64,000 nt of DNA. Origin: Leucothrix mucor DSM 2157. Lineage in GTDB: Bacteria > Pseudomonadota > Gammaproteobacteria > Thiotrichales > Thiotrichaceae. Each line of letters begins with the position of its first letter. Within the stretch, counting starts at the first letter, position 1. Below the pieces are notes generated by a model. That model searched no databases. It was not told the DNA's origin and saw only the letters and a program-made list of their open reading frames with translations. Shown here in pieces: positions 18,440 through 29,189 of the stretch. The DNA is taken from assembly GCF_000419525.1 (NCBI RefSeq), contig NZ_ATTE01000001.1, positions 558,001-622,000 on the forward strand, given 5' to 3'. A program made the position numbers and the translations under genes.

Positions 18440-18913
18440 ATGAATAATACTAAAAAATACAGTACTCAAGCAGGTATGACGCTGGTCACATCATTGATGA
18501 TGTTGTTGGTCATGACAATTTTAGGTGTCACCGCGATTCGTCTATCCTCCGTTGACTTATTGATCGCTAATAACTACCAGCATCAGCTAGCGGTTTATCA
18601 GGCTGCAAAATCGGCCAATAGCGCCAATTCAAATCTCTATAATTTATATACTTGGATTACTGTGAAGCAGGATCCTGCGGATATTAGTGAGAAGGAAGTG
18701 GTTTCAAAGACAGGCGTAGCCGACCTGGATATTCAATACCCTTGCCGTGGTCGGGGTGATTTGGCGAGTAGCATTGGTCCTAATGCACCACCTTGTAATT
18801 TATATATGTTTAGTGTTGATTCTCGTATCAAAGGAACCGGAGCAAAGGACACTCACTACCAAGGAGCTGGTAAGGAAGTTCCGAATACTACAAAGTCAAG
18901 CACGCTTAAATAA
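18440..18913 (+). CDS. pilX: Type IV pilus minor pilin PilX
   Basis: A 157-residue protein with leader ending QAG and mature start MTLVTSLMMLLVMTILGVTA. The +5 position is Thr rather than Glu, a departure common in PilX/GspK-type tip subunits. AIRLSSVDLLIANNYQHQLAVYQAAKSA matches the conserved region after the helix. It sits between pilW and the first pilY1, as in Pseudomonas. The C-terminal part is short and has several cysteines. Confidence 0.85.
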   Translation: MNNTKKYSTQAGMTLVTSLMMLLVMTILGVTAIRLSSVDLLIANNYQHQLAVYQAAKSANSANSNLYNLYTWITVKQDPADISEKEVVSKTGVADLDIQYPCRGRGDLASSIGPNAPPCNLYMFSVDSRIKGTGAKDTHYQGAGKEVPNTTKSSTLK

Positions 18914-18970
18914 CGAGTCTGCTTTAAGCCCCACTCAATAAAAAAATTATAATACCGGGTACTGAATACC

Positions 18971-21900
18971 ATGAATAAACTTACTCACAGCCTGACTGTG
19001 CGAACAATGTTGGCGGTCACCATTTTAGGTGCCAGCCATTTGTCGCAAGCCGATGATACTGAAATTTACTTTTCTGAAAACCTAACCAATGTTCGTCAAA
19101 ACGTCATGTTCGTCATTGACGGCTCTGGTTCGATGAATACCACTATAGAGAAATGGGGTAGCGAAACACGTCTGGATGTTATGAAAAATGCACTGACATC
19201 CGTACTGCAAGCTGCACCTGATAATCTGAATGTTGGTCTAATGAACTTTGGTGAATTGGGTGAGCATTTAGGTGGTCATGGCGTTAAGTTTCCGGTCAGT
19301 CCTATTGATGATGAGGCATTGCCCATTGTTACATCAAAGTTTGATAGCAGTGAGTGGTGGCGCAGCAGCATCCCAGAGCCTTCCTCTACCATTACAGTGC
19401 GTGATTACCTTTCAGACATTACCGACTGGTACTGGAAAGATAACTGGTATGACAATAAGTACAATGGAAAGAGTGTCAAAGAAATGACTCGAACCGGTGC
19501 TACACCACTGGTTGATGCCTTGTATGAGGCAGGCCTGTATTTTCGTGGTGATAAGGTAACTTTTGGCTTAGGCCCTGCAAGTTATGATAATCGCTGGTCG
19601 GCACATCCTTCGACCTACGATCAGGATATTATTCAAACATCCTGCACTAATACCGAGACTCAAACTGTTGATGGACAAATTGACTTTGATGATGAGGAGT
19701 ATCCGTGGTTGCAATGTGCTAATAGTGACAATACTTCAGTGTCCTATGCTAATTGTAAAGCGACTGAGTCTTGCACAACAACACAGGGTAATTTAACTTC
19801 CTCTAAAGTTTGTGGCTTTGACTATGATCAGTCTTTTTGGGATGGCTATAATGCAAATTTTGCGAAATATTGGTATAAATGGCCATATGCCTATCAGTCT
19901 AACAATAGTAGACGAAACCCGCGTTATTGTTACACAAGCTATGAAGAAGAAAGCGCAACCACTTGTAGCTACAATGTTTGTACAGCTACCGGGCCGTCAA
20001 TTAAGCCAAACTATGTCAGCCCAATAACTCAAGAGTGCCAAAGTAACTATATCGTATTGCTTTCAGATGGCGAGCCAACCAGTTATCTTGATGATTACTA
20101 TGACTATAATGAAACTTATAAAGGTCTGAAGGCTGGTACACACCCTACGATGACTGATAAGTCAGATGCCAGCGATACCTTTACGCATAATGATTGTGAA
20201 ACAAGTAGCAGTAAATTTCCTAGTGGCTTCCATGATGGTGTGTGTGGCCCTGAAATAGCGCGTTTCCTTGCGAATACAGATAACAGTGATCTACCAGGTA
20301 CTCAGTCAGTTAGAACATATACGGTTGGTTTGGGCTTGAGTGGAGATCCATCTGCGGAAAACTATCTGAAAAGTTTGGTGACCACCGATGATGACCCGTC
20401 AACTCCTGAAGTAGAAGGTTATTTCTCGGTAGAGAACGAAGAGCAGATTGCGGCTGCATTTAGCAATATCTTGACAGAGATCAGCTCAACAACTACATCA
20501 TTTGCATCCCCGGGTTATACCGTTAATGCGAGAACGGGTCTTGAGAATGAAGATGTTATCTACATTCCAGTATTTGATAAGCAGCTCGCGCCACGTTGGA
20601 ACGGTAACCTTAAAAAGTTCTCCCTTAAAAAGGATGTTGATGGTTCTAATAGCACAATTGTTGGTAAGACAGGTAAGGTTGCTGTATCTGAACTCGGCGT
20701 GTTCTATGACAATGCAATTGACTTGTACTCATCTTCAACGACTGGAGATGGAAATAATGTAAGCAAAGGTGGTTTGGCCAATCTGATCAATCCTAATACT
20801 CGAAAGGCGCTAACCAATATTGCCTGTACTAAGCTGCCGTGTATTTTGGATACGGTAAGTAATAGATTGTTGCCTGAAAACACCACACTATTGAATTTAG
20901 ACCTAACCTCGGTATTTGGCATTTTGGACCTGTCTTTCTTAACAGACTTAACAGGTTTGTTGTCAGGTCAAAGTCAGTCTGAGGCAAGAATCGAGAAGAC
21001 AAAAGGTCTGGTCAATTTTATTCGTGGAAGAACTTGGAATGAGACAACAGAGAGCTATGACCTGAATCCTCGTATGGGTGATATGTTGCACTCTGAGCCA
21101 GTAATCGTAACCTACGATAAAGACTACAAAGCATCCGCTTCAGAAGACAAATCTTACAATAAGCAGGTAATCTTTGCAGGAACCAATGAAGGTTATTTGC
21201 ATGCATTTGATACAGTTTCGGGGCAAGAGTTGTTTGCCTTCATGCCTGAGTCACTGATCAAAAACATCAATGTACAATATGAAAACACAGGCTCGGGAAA
21301 TCACGCCTACGGTATCGATGGAATTATCACTACGTGGACCAGTGATAAAAACAAAGATGGTGTGATTAGTGCGCAAGATGGCGACCATGTTTACCTGTAC
21401 TTTGGTTTACGTCGTGGTGGTCGTGAATACTACGCAATGGATGTAACTGATCCGACTGATCCTAAATTATTGTGGGAGTTGAACTCCTCAACCAATAAGT
21501 TCGAAAATCTTGGTCAGTCCTGGTCTACACCTTATGTCACTCAAATCAGAGTGAGTGATACTGAGCTACGCGAAGTTGTGATATTCACGGGTGGTTATGA
21601 TGAAAACCAGGATATTCAGGACATTGATCAGCGAGCCACGAGCGATAGCATGGGTAATGATGTGTTCATCGTTGATGCTCATACCGGTGCTTATATTTGG
21701 TCAGTGCAGGGCGGTACAACCGGTAGTGCGCCATTAAGTGGAGCGTCTGAGTTGACTCACAGTATCCCGGGCGGTGCTAGATTGCTGGATATGAACCGTG
21801 ATGGTGCTATCGATCGCATGTACTTTGCAGATACTGGCGGTAAAGTATGGCGTCTGGAGTTGCCAATGGGTCCTGATTACGGACTGAGTGGTGCGAAGCT

Positions 21901-22651
21901 CATTGAGTTTGCCGATCTGGCGAGCGGAACGGGTGAGGATGCCCGCATGTTTTATAATGAGCCAGATGTGGCTTTGCTAAAACATAAAGGTCAAAACTGG
22001 TTAACCGTTTCATTGGGTAGTGGTTATCGTTCTCATCCTGCAGATGGCACGGTATCGGACAAGTTCTTTGTACTGTTGGATGCGGCAGTCAATACGCCAC
22101 TAACGAAAAACCTTGCAGGTGACGAAGACTTCACGGCGATTGAAGTGAAGGATATGGTTGAGGTGAGTACCTCTGGCAGCGCTGTTAATCAGGGTGCAAT
22201 GACTGATCAAACCATCTTTGATGTTGAGAATAAGTCAGGTTGGTATTTGGTGTTACCGGAAGATGGTGAGAAGGTCTTATCCACGAGTGTTACTTTGGAA
22301 GGTAAAGTGATGTTTACCACCTTGGTGCCAGGGTTAGGCGTAGATATGACTGATATCGATGTCTGTACCGCTCCGGCGACACAGGGACGCCTGTACTCAT
22401 TGAATATTCTGACCGCCGAAGCGGGTAGTGATTTGAATGATGATGAGGATATAACAGATGCAGATCTCTTTACGTTGGTTTCCTCGAATGAGATTCCGGG
22501 TACGCCTCAGCTGGTATTTAACTCGCCATACTGTGCAGATGGAGAGTGTAAGCACCTTGTAGATATCCGGGTTGGTAAGAAAAACTCAGCGGTAACCAAC
22601 TACAATTCTGACTTTCTGGAAAGTGTGTTCTGGACGAACCCAACCAAGTAA
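18971..22651 (+). CDS. pilY1: PilY1 family pilus tip adhesin, first copy
   Basis: A 1226-residue secreted protein with a signal peptide. It starts with a von Willebrand A domain whose MIDAS motif DGSGS is at residues 50-54. A Cys-rich insert interrupts the VWA region (about 220-350). The C-terminal half is the PilY1 beta-propeller, with motifs PRWNGNLKKF, VIFAGTNEGYLHAFD and FGLRRGGREYYAMDV. The calcium loop of PilY1 is seen in DMNRDGAIDRMYFAD (about residue 940). PilY1 caps the pilus and governs extension, retraction and surface sensing. The next gene is a paralogue. Confidence 0.92.
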   Translation: MNKLTHSLTVRTMLAVTILGASHLSQADDTEIYFSENLTNVRQNVMFVIDGSGSMNTTIEKWGSETRLDVMKNALTSVLQAAPDNLNVGLMNFGELGEHLGGHGVKFPVSPIDDEALPIVTSKFDSSEWWRSSIPEPSSTITVRDYLSDITDWYWKDNWYDNKYNGKSVKEMTRTGATPLVDALYEAGLYFRGDKVTFGLGPASYDNRWSAHPSTYDQDIIQTSCTNTETQTVDGQIDFDDEEYPWLQCANSDNTSVSYANCKATESCTTTQGNLTSSKVCGFDYDQSFWDGYNANFAKYWYKWPYAYQSNNSRRNPRYCYTSYEEESATTCSYNVCTATGPSIKPNYVSPITQECQSNYIVLLSDGEPTSYLDDYYDYNETYKGLKAGTHPTMTDKSDASDTFTHNDCETSSSKFPSGFHDGVCGPEIARFLANTDNSDLPGTQSVRTYTVGLGLSGDPSAENYLKSLVTTDDDPSTPEVEGYFSVENEEQIAAAFSNILTEISSTTTSFASPGYTVNARTGLENEDVIYIPVFDKQLAPRWNGNLKKFSLKKDVDGSNSTIVGKTGKVAVSELGVFYDNAIDLYSSSTTGDGNNVSKGGLANLINPNTRKALTNIACTKLPCILDTVSNRLLPENTTLLNLDLTSVFGILDLSFLTDLTGLLSGQSQSEARIEKTKGLVNFIRGRTWNETTESYDLNPRMGDMLHSEPVIVTYDKDYKASASEDKSYNKQVIFAGTNEGYLHAFDTVSGQELFAFMPESLIKNINVQYENTGSGNHAYGIDGIITTWTSDKNKDGVISAQDGDHVYLYFGLRRGGREYYAMDVTDPTDPKLLWELNSSTNKFENLGQSWSTPYVTQIRVSDTELREVVIFTGGYDENQDIQDIDQRATSDSMGNDVFIVDAHTGAYIWSVQGGTTGSAPLSGASELTHSIPGGARLLDMNRDGAIDRMYFADTGGKVWRLELPMGPDYGLSGAKLIEFADLASGTGEDARMFYNEPDVALLKHKGQNWLTVSLGSGYRSHPADGTVSDKFFVLLDAAVNTPLTKNLAGDEDFTAIEVKDMVEVSTSGSAVNQGAMTDQTIFDVENKSGWYLVLPEDGEKVLSTSVTLEGKVMFTTLVPGLGVDMTDIDVCTAPATQGRLYSLNILTAEAGSDLNDDEDITDADLFTLVSSNEIPGTPQLVFNSPYCADGECKHLVDIRVGKKNSAVTNYNSDFLESVFWTNPTK

Positions 22652-22678
22652 CGACAATAATAAAAAGAGTACTTAGCG

Positions 22679-25600
22679 ATGAAAAGTTCCCGATTCCATC
22701 TGACCTCAGCGGCGGCTGCATTAGGTGTATTAATAGCTGTCTCTAGTCAAATGGCTATCGGGGACGATACTGAGATTTTCTTCTCTGAGAGTATTAGTAC
22801 GGTCAATCCTAACGTTATGTTTGTGATTGACGTCTCTGGCTCAATGGATGAAGAAGTGTCAGGCTCAGGTGGTTTAAGTCGTTTGGAAGTGATGCAAAGT
22901 GCCTTAAGGACGGTACTTAAAACAGCACCTGAAAACCTGAATGTTGGTTTGATGAATTATGGTGAAGTGGCTCATCGCAATGAAGGCCACGGCATCAAGT
23001 TTCCGGCAAAGGATATCACTGGAGAAGCTTTGCCGATTGTTGGCGAAAAATTTCCGGCTGATGAGTGGGGTAATCAACCTTGGTGGCAAAGCAGCATTCC
23101 AGAGCCTGCCGCGACTCTGACGGTGCGTGATTACTTATCGCAGATAACGGACTGGTACTGGAAAGATGGTTGGTACTCTGTAGCTTATGGTGGCAGTACG
23201 GCAGTTGAACTGGAGCATGTTGGAAATACTCCCATTGTTGAAGCACTGTATGAGGCAGCCCTGTATTTTCGTGGTGAAAAAGTTACGTATGGCTTAGGTG
23301 ACTCAGGGAACTGGAATCGCTGGTCCGCTCACCCGTCCACTTATGAAGGTGATCCGATAACGTGGAATGGTGATATTTGTAAATCCACCTACACCGCAAG
23401 TCAAAGCACACCGATTGATTTCGCTAATAATGAATATCCTTGGTATCGATGTCCTGCTGATCCCAATAACTTAGGGCCAGACGGGACTTATGCAAACTGT
23501 AAATCACTTGAAAACTGCACGACAACCACTACAGAGGTCTGTGTAGAGTCAGTACCCAGTGTTTGCTCAGAATGGAGTACTGATGAGGGTGGTAAGAGTT
23601 ATTGCTCTGGTACTTGGTCTGGTGGCGGCTGTAAAGATGGTATTACTAAGTCGGTTACCGAAACCAGTTGTAGTTATGAAATTTGCGGTGGTGGAAATTC
23701 GACTGAACCAAATTATGTGAGTCCCATAACTGAGTCTTGCCAAAGTAACTTTATTGTCCTGTTATCCGATGGTAAGCCCCAATATTCATACTCTTACGAT
23801 AGCGCCGGAAACCGTGACGGAACAAATTCACCTGGGCCGACGTATTGGGGCTTCAAAGATGGCAGGTTTACACCAATGGTTGATCAAGCGGATAGTTCCA
23901 ATACCTTCGGTTCTGATAATTGCGATGCTAATCCCACGCCGAGTGGATTCCGTAGTGGTGCTTGTGGGCCTGAGCTAACCAGCTTTCTGGCTAACAGTGA
24001 TCACAACAGTGACTTGGTTGGTCCGCAGACGATTGATACCTATGCGATCGGTTTTGGTCTGGATGGTGAGCCTGCAGCACAAGAATACCTGAAAAGTTTG
24101 GTTTCAACCGATGACCCTTCAACAGAGGCTGTGGAAGGCTATTTTTCTGCTGAAGATGAAGTTCAGTTATCGCAAGCTTTTAGCAGCATTCTGGCTAAAA
24201 TCGGCTCTACTACAACGTCGTTCGCATCGCCTTCTTACAGCGTTAATACCAAAACGGGTATTCAGAACGAGGAGTTTGTGTATATTCCGGTGTTCGATAA
24301 AGCGTTGACGCCGCGTTGGAATGGTAACCTTAAAAAGTTTAAATTAGTCAGCGATGGCACTAAGACGTCTATCGTCGGCAAGAATAACAAAGCTGCGGTA
24401 TCTGACCTTGGTGTGTTTGAGGAAGATGCTAAAGACTTATGGTCGGCAACTTCAGAGGCTGATGGTCGTGATGTAACGGCTGGTGGTGTCGCCAATCTAA
24501 TCAACCCAAATACCCGTAAAGCGGTGAGTGACCTTAAGTGTACGACGTACCCTTGTGCATTGATGGTGGCGGATAACCGCATTAACCCTGCAAATGCCTT
24601 TGATACGGGTGGCTTAATCACGAATGATGTCATGGGATTGCCGGATACTACGACGGTTGAAACACGTCAGGCAATGGTTAACTTCATTCTGGGTCGTAAG
24701 TTAAATACTGAAACCGGTGAGTATGAGTTGTTTCCACATATGGGAGATATGCTGCACTTTGAGCCATTGGTGATGACCTACGATAAGAACTATCGTGAAA
24801 ATGCAAGCGAAGCGATTGAATACAATAAGCAGGTCATTTATGCCGCAACTAATGAAGGCTACCTACACGCCTTTGATACCACTTCTGGTAAAGAGCTGTT
24901 TGCCTTTATGCCATCATCGTTGATGAGAAATATTCAAACGCAATATTACAACACGGATACTGGGAGCCACAGTTATGGTGTGGACGGTATTTTAACCAGC
25001 TGGTTTGACGATAAGAATAAAGATGGCGTAGTGGATAGCGCCAGCGGTGACCGTGTTTATTTATACTTCGGCCTACGTCGAGGTGGGCGCGAGTATTATG
25101 CACTGGATGTCACAAATCCCAAGGAGCCTAAAGTGCTTTGGAAGGTGAGTGCAAATGTGGTTAGTGCCATAGAAAATGATAAAAAGTGTAAAGAGCATCC
25201 GGGTCTACACCTTGGCGAACTGATCAGTAATGGACTTCACTTGGGTAAGTACAAAGATGCCGCCTGCGATCCAAATATACATGCCGGAGAAGGTGACTTT
25301 GCAAACCTGGGGCAAAGTTGGTCAACGCCTTATCTAACCAAAATACGCACGAGTGGTTCCACGTTTAAAGAGGTCGTGATTTTCAGCGGTGGCTATGACA
25401 TCAATCAGGATATTCAAGATCTGGATGATCGCGCAGCTGCTGACAGTATGGGAAATGATGTTTTCATTGTTGATGCACTAACCGGGCAGCGAATTTGGTC
25501 GCTGCAAAGCAGTGCGCTTGGTGGTGCTGCGTCCAACGGAACAAGTTCTGTGTCGCACAGTATTCCGGGTGGCTTACGTATCCTGGATATGAATCAGGAT

Positions 25601-26467
25601 GGTGCGGTTGACCGTGTATATTTCACGGATACTGCCGCTCAGGTTTGGCGCTTGGAGTTTCCAGTTGGCCCAAGTTATGACTTGAAAGGTGCACGTTTAA
25701 TCAAGCTAGCCGACCTTGGTGGTAGTGGCAGTAACTCGCGAATGTTCTTTAATGAGCCGGATGTTGCTTTGCTCAAGCATAAAGGGAAGCCGTGGTTGGC
25801 GATATCGGTTGGTTCTGGATACCGTGCGCATCCTGCAGATGAAACAGTAGCTGATGCTTTCTATGTGTTACTCGATGCCGCAGTCAATACACCATTGGAG
25901 TCTAGTGCCTTTGGTGATGGTGCATTTGCAACGCTTACCGAGTCTGACCTGGTGCAAGTGAGCGCTACGGCAGGCCAATCGGCTTCGGCGATCAATCAGG
26001 GTGATCTAACGGGGCAAACCATTTTTGATGTTGAAAATAAAGCGGGCTGGTTTCTCAAGCTTCCCAATGTGGGCGAGAAAGTATTGTCTACCAGTATTAC
26101 CGCACAGGGTAAGGTGATGTTTACCACCTTAGTACCCAATGCGGGTGCTTCTGAAGCGGTAGTAGATTTGTGTACTTCACCACTGACACAAGGCCGTTTC
26201 TATTCGCTTGACCTGCTAACCGCAACTGCAGGGGATGATTTAAATAATGATGGTGTGGTCGGTGATGCTGATCTGTTCACGGTGATATCGGCGAATGAAA
26301 TACCAGGCTCACCGCAGCAAATATTTAATGAGCCGTTTTGCAGTGATGAAAGTAGGCGCTGTACTCAGAGTATTGATGTGCGGGTTGGTAAGGCCAATAA
26401 TCCGGCAGTGAGTTATGATGCATCATTCCTTGAAAATGTATTTTGGAAAAATCCTCCTAAAAATTAA
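22679..26467 (+). CDS. pilY1: PilY1 family pilus tip adhesin, second copy
   Basis: A 1262-residue paralogue of the preceding gene with the same plan: signal peptide, VWA domain with MIDAS DVSGS at residues 51-55, Cys-rich insert, and C-terminal propeller. The propeller carries FGLRRGGREYYALDV and the calcium loop DMNQDGAVDRVYFTD (about residue 970). The two proteins align closely through the propeller but differ in the VWA insert (about 230-350), and this copy has an extra Lys/His/Cys-containing insert near residue 835-870. That pattern suggests alternative tip adhesins with different binding surfaces. It starts 27 nt after the first copy. Confidence 0.92.
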   Translation: MKSSRFHLTSAAAALGVLIAVSSQMAIGDDTEIFFSESISTVNPNVMFVIDVSGSMDEEVSGSGGLSRLEVMQSALRTVLKTAPENLNVGLMNYGEVAHRNEGHGIKFPAKDITGEALPIVGEKFPADEWGNQPWWQSSIPEPAATLTVRDYLSQITDWYWKDGWYSVAYGGSTAVELEHVGNTPIVEALYEAALYFRGEKVTYGLGDSGNWNRWSAHPSTYEGDPITWNGDICKSTYTASQSTPIDFANNEYPWYRCPADPNNLGPDGTYANCKSLENCTTTTTEVCVESVPSVCSEWSTDEGGKSYCSGTWSGGGCKDGITKSVTETSCSYEICGGGNSTEPNYVSPITESCQSNFIVLLSDGKPQYSYSYDSAGNRDGTNSPGPTYWGFKDGRFTPMVDQADSSNTFGSDNCDANPTPSGFRSGACGPELTSFLANSDHNSDLVGPQTIDTYAIGFGLDGEPAAQEYLKSLVSTDDPSTEAVEGYFSAEDEVQLSQAFSSILAKIGSTTTSFASPSYSVNTKTGIQNEEFVYIPVFDKALTPRWNGNLKKFKLVSDGTKTSIVGKNNKAAVSDLGVFEEDAKDLWSATSEADGRDVTAGGVANLINPNTRKAVSDLKCTTYPCALMVADNRINPANAFDTGGLITNDVMGLPDTTTVETRQAMVNFILGRKLNTETGEYELFPHMGDMLHFEPLVMTYDKNYRENASEAIEYNKQVIYAATNEGYLHAFDTTSGKELFAFMPSSLMRNIQTQYYNTDTGSHSYGVDGILTSWFDDKNKDGVVDSASGDRVYLYFGLRRGGREYYALDVTNPKEPKVLWKVSANVVSAIENDKKCKEHPGLHLGELISNGLHLGKYKDAACDPNIHAGEGDFANLGQSWSTPYLTKIRTSGSTFKEVVIFSGGYDINQDIQDLDDRAAADSMGNDVFIVDALTGQRIWSLQSSALGGAASNGTSSVSHSIPGGLRILDMNQDGAVDRVYFTDTAAQVWRLEFPVGPSYDLKGARLIKLADLGGSGSNSRMFFNEPDVALLKHKGKPWLAISVGSGYRAHPADETVADAFYVLLDAAVNTPLESSAFGDGAFATLTESDLVQVSATAGQSASAINQGDLTGQTIFDVENKAGWFLKLPNVGEKVLSTSITAQGKVMFTTLVPNAGASEAVVDLCTSPLTQGRFYSLDLLTATAGDDLNNDGVVGDADLFTVISANEIPGSPQQIFNEPFCSDESRRCTQSIDVRVGKANNPAVSYDASFLENVFWKNPPKN

Positions 26468-26518
26468 CATTAGGGATTGCGAAACCTAAAAACAGAGGGT
26501 AAGATCTGTCTCCTCTTT

Positions 26519-26595
26519 AGGCGCGTAGCTCAGTTGGTTAGAGCACTACCTTGACATGGTAGGGGTCGGTGGTTCGAATCCACTCGCGCCTACCA
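26519..26595 (+). tRNA. tRNA-Val (anticodon GAC)
   Basis: Full cloverleaf: acceptor AGGCGCG (26519-26525) pairs with CGCGCCT, D-arm GCTC/GAGC, anticodon stem CTACC/GGTAG around TTGACAT with anticodon GAC at 26553-26555, and T-arm GGTGG-TTCGAAT-CCACT. Discriminator A and an encoded CCA end the gene. It reads GUC and GUU codons. Confidence 0.96.
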
Positions 26596-26646
26596 GATTT
26601 GATAAAGTCACTTCATAATCGTTTGTTAGTGACTACAGATCTGGTA
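26591..26646. other. Inverted repeat overlapping the tRNA-Val 3' end
   Basis: TACCAGAT (26591-26598) pairs with ATCTGGTA (26639-26646), with an inner pair AGTCAC/GTGACT (26606-26611 and 26629-26634). The left arm includes the tRNA discriminator and CCA. It could be a trailer hairpin that terminates or guides 3' processing. No T-tract follows. Confidence 0.45.
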
Positions 26647-26788
26647 AATGTCTAATATCCATATTACTTCCTATCTGTTTTTTTCTGTTATCCCATTTGT
26701 TTGTGGGGTAGAATACTTAGTGTATTTTATATGCAAAAAATGTCTTTTTCAGACTAATATTCAACAATAAAAATGATTAGGAGGCACC

Positions 26789-27337
26789 GTGAAGGGCGTT
26801 ATTTTCACAGAATTTCTTGAAATGGTTGAGGATAAATTTTCTCCCGAAATTGCAGACAGAATGATTGAGGCATCCAACCTTTCAACGGGAGGCGCTTATA
26901 CATCTGTCGGTACCTATCCACACAGTGAACTGGTGGAGATGGTCGGGCATTTGAGTGAAGAATCAGAGATCGATGTTGTCCCATTAATCAAAGTCTTTGG
27001 TCAGCACTTGTTTGGTCGATTTGTAGAGTTGTATCCCGAATTTTTTGGTAACGTTGACTCTTGCTTTGGCTTTCTGGCACTAATCGAAGATCATGTGCAT
27101 GTCGAAGTCCGTAAATTGTACCCGGATGCCGAGTTACCAACCTTTGGTACTGAGCAGCCTGAGCCTTTAGTGCTGGAAATGACTTACCAGTCTACACGTC
27201 CATTTGCTCCGGTAGCTGAAGGTCTGATCCGTGGCTGTATTGAGCACTTTCAGGAAGACATCACATTAACGTCTGAAAATTTATCAGGTGTGGAAAACAC
27301 GCATGTGCGGTTCAGGCTTGAAAAAACAGCGGCTTAA
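26789..27337 (+). CDS. H-NOX heme-based nitric oxide sensor
   Basis: A 182-residue heme NO/O2-binding protein. The opening MKGVIF and [16 protein letters not shown] are family signatures. The heme-ligating His is H104 in [16 protein letters not shown]. The propionate-binding YxSxR motif is Y133-Q-S-T-R137. The lack of a clear distal-pocket Tyr motif favours NO rather than O2 sensing, as usual in facultative bacteria. A strong ribosome site (AGGAGG) precedes the GTG start. The hybrid kinase starts 2 nt after its stop, the standard H-NOX/HahK or HnoK pairing in which ferrous-NO H-NOX changes kinase activity. Confidence 0.95.
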   Translation: MKGVIFTEFLEMVEDKFSPEIADRMIEASNLSTGGAYTSVGTYPHSELVEMVGHLSEESEIDVVPLIKVFGQHLFGRFVELYPEFFGNVDSCFGFLALIEDHVHVEVRKLYPDAELPTFGTEQPEPLVLEMTYQSTRPFAPVAEGLIRGCIEHFQEDITLTSENLSGVENTHVRFRLEKTAA

Positions 27338-27339
27338 CG

Positions 27340-29100
27340 GTGAGTGACGAATTAGAGCTATACAAACGACGTCTTCAACGTGAGCGAGCTGCCAGAAAGC
27401 AGGCGGAGTCTTTGTTGGAGCGTAAAAGCCGCGAGCTTTACGACAGCAACAATAGCTTACAAACGCTTGCAGAGTCTTTAGAAGAGCAAATCCTTCAGCG
27501 TACCAGTGAGCTTAAGCAAGCGCGTGATGTGGCATTGGCTGCCAGTGAGTCTAAAACGACGTTTCTGAGCACCATGAGCCACGAAATACGCACGCCCATG
27601 AACGGCATTATCGGTATGTCGTATTTGTTGCTTGATACTGAACTGACTCCCGAGCAGCGGCGTCAGGCTTCGGTGATTCTATCCTCATCGCAGTCCTTGC
27701 TACGTATCATCAATGACATCCTCGATTTATCGAAGCTTGAAGCTGGCAAGTTTGAAATTCTCAATGAGACGTTCGTGCTAAGCGACTTGCTGGACGATAT
27801 TTTCGGTTCTATGGCAATTACAGCGGCGAATAAGCAACTTGAATTGTTATGCCAAACCGACTGCAGCGTTCCGCAAAAGTTGACCGGTGACCCGCTGCGG
27901 TTACGACAGATCTTAGTTAATCTATTGGGCAACGCACTTAAGTTTACGAGCAGCGGTTACGTCATGCTGCGTGCATTTCGCATTGCCAAAGATAATGACT
28001 CAGTTAGCATTCGTTTTGAAATTAGCGATACCGGGACTGGCTTGGATCAGGTTGCACAAGAGGGCTTGTTTACGCCGTTCTCTCAGGGCAAGTATGACCG
28101 GACCAATCCTCAGGGTACGGGTTTAGGTTTATCGATCTCTAAGCGACTGGCTTTGTTGATGAAAGGTGATATTGGCTTAGAGAGTACCTTGGACAAAGGA
28201 AGTACCTTCTGGGTTGAAATTCCATTTGGGCATACTGATGATCGCTCAGATTGTAAAACGCTAGTAGGGCGCTCGTTTGCCCTGCATGAAAACAATGCTC
28301 TAATTCTTGATATTGTGAAGCGGCAGTTTGCAGCCCTTGGAGCGAATTTAACGGTTGTGAGTTCAGTCGATGAGCTGGTTGAGCTGCATGCGTTAAAGCA
28401 TGAGAATAAAATCGACCGCTTTATTGTTGATCTGGAGCACCTGAAAGACAATGATCAGTCACAATTGCTGAGCCATTTAAAGCAGTCTGATCTACCTGAT
28501 TCCTGGTTATTTGTGCGAAGCATTAATGAATCAAGTTCTGCATTAACTCGCGAGATTCAGCATCAATCGATACCGAGCATGACTAAGCCGCTAAGTCAGA
28601 TTAAGTTCTCACGGCACTTAGAAGCGGTGGTGGATAATGACAAGCAGCGGGATGAAGGTTCTTTGCCGCTACCTACTTCCGCTACGGATAAGCCATGGCC
28701 GCAAAAGCTGAAAAGCGTGCCACGTATTTTGTTGGTTGAGGATAATACGGTCAATCAAATGGTTGCCATGGCCATGCTGAAAAAGATGGGCTTAAAAATC
28801 GAACTGGCTAAAGATGGGATTGAAGCAGTTGAGGCATCTCAGGCCAAAGATTATGACTTTATTCTGATGGATATTCAGATGCCGCGAATGGGTGGTATCG
28901 AAGCGATGAAGCTGATTCGTGCGCAATTGGCCGAGGCAGGTCGCAAGCCCATTCCTATTGTGGCGCTGACAGCTAATGCCATGCAAGGTGCTTCAGAGGA
29001 GTATCGGGGAGAGGGGATGGATGATTACCTGACCAAGCCGATCAACCCGAAAGCGTTGGAAGCTATGTTAATGAAGTGGCTGCTACCGATACTTCAATAA
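27340..29100 (+). CDS. H-NOX-associated hybrid histidine kinase (HahK/HnoK-like)
   Basis: A 586-residue soluble hybrid kinase. An N-terminal coiled coil (1-70) leads to HisKA with phosphorylated H81 in [15 protein letters not shown]. The HATPase domain has N-box [11 protein letters not shown]1 DTGTGL and G2 [10 protein letters not shown] degenerate receiver-like linker (about 300-430) precedes the C-terminal REC domain, with phospho-acceptor D511 in FILMDIQMP and Lys in LTKPIN. It has no sensor domain of its own and takes its signal from the cotranscribed H-NOX. The GTG start is 2 nt past the H-NOX stop. No Hpt partner or output regulator of the Hno type is adjacent; a separate REC-PP2C protein lies 4 kb away. 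Confidence 0.93.
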   Translation: MSDELELYKRRLQRERAARKQAESLLERKSRELYDSNNSLQTLAESLEEQILQRTSELKQARDVALAASESKTTFLSTMSHEIRTPMNGIIGMSYLLLDTELTPEQRRQASVILSSSQSLLRIINDILDLSKLEAGKFEILNETFVLSDLLDDIFGSMAITAANKQLELLCQTDCSVPQKLTGDPLRLRQILVNLLGNALKFTSSGYVMLRAFRIAKDNDSVSIRFEISDTGTGLDQVAQEGLFTPFSQGKYDRTNPQGTGLGLSISKRLALLMKGDIGLESTLDKGSTFWVEIPFGHTDDRSDCKTLVGRSFALHENNALILDIVKRQFAALGANLTVVSSVDELVELHALKHENKIDRFIVDLEHLKDNDQSQLLSHLKQSDLPDSWLFVRSINESSSALTREIQHQSIPSMTKPLSQIKFSRHLEAVVDNDKQRDEGSLPLPTSATDKPWPQKLKSVPRILLVEDNTVNQMVAMAMLKKMGLKIELAKDGIEAVEASQAKDYDFILMDIQMPRMGGIEAMKLIRAQLAEAGRKPIPIVALTANAMQGASEEYRGEGMDDYLTKPINPKALEAMLMKWLLPILQ

Positions 29101-29189
29101 TCAATGACTCCTGCTTAGCGAACAACTAAGTACTCAACGAAGCTTATCAGCAAACGCTTAAAATAGATTATTGCCTCAAAGCCTAAATA

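Noticed and set aside
18440-18913. PilX as a broken prepilin because Glu+5 is missing
   Set aside because: Absence of Glu at +5 is known for tip subunits of the PilX/GspK type, and the rest of the gene is intact.
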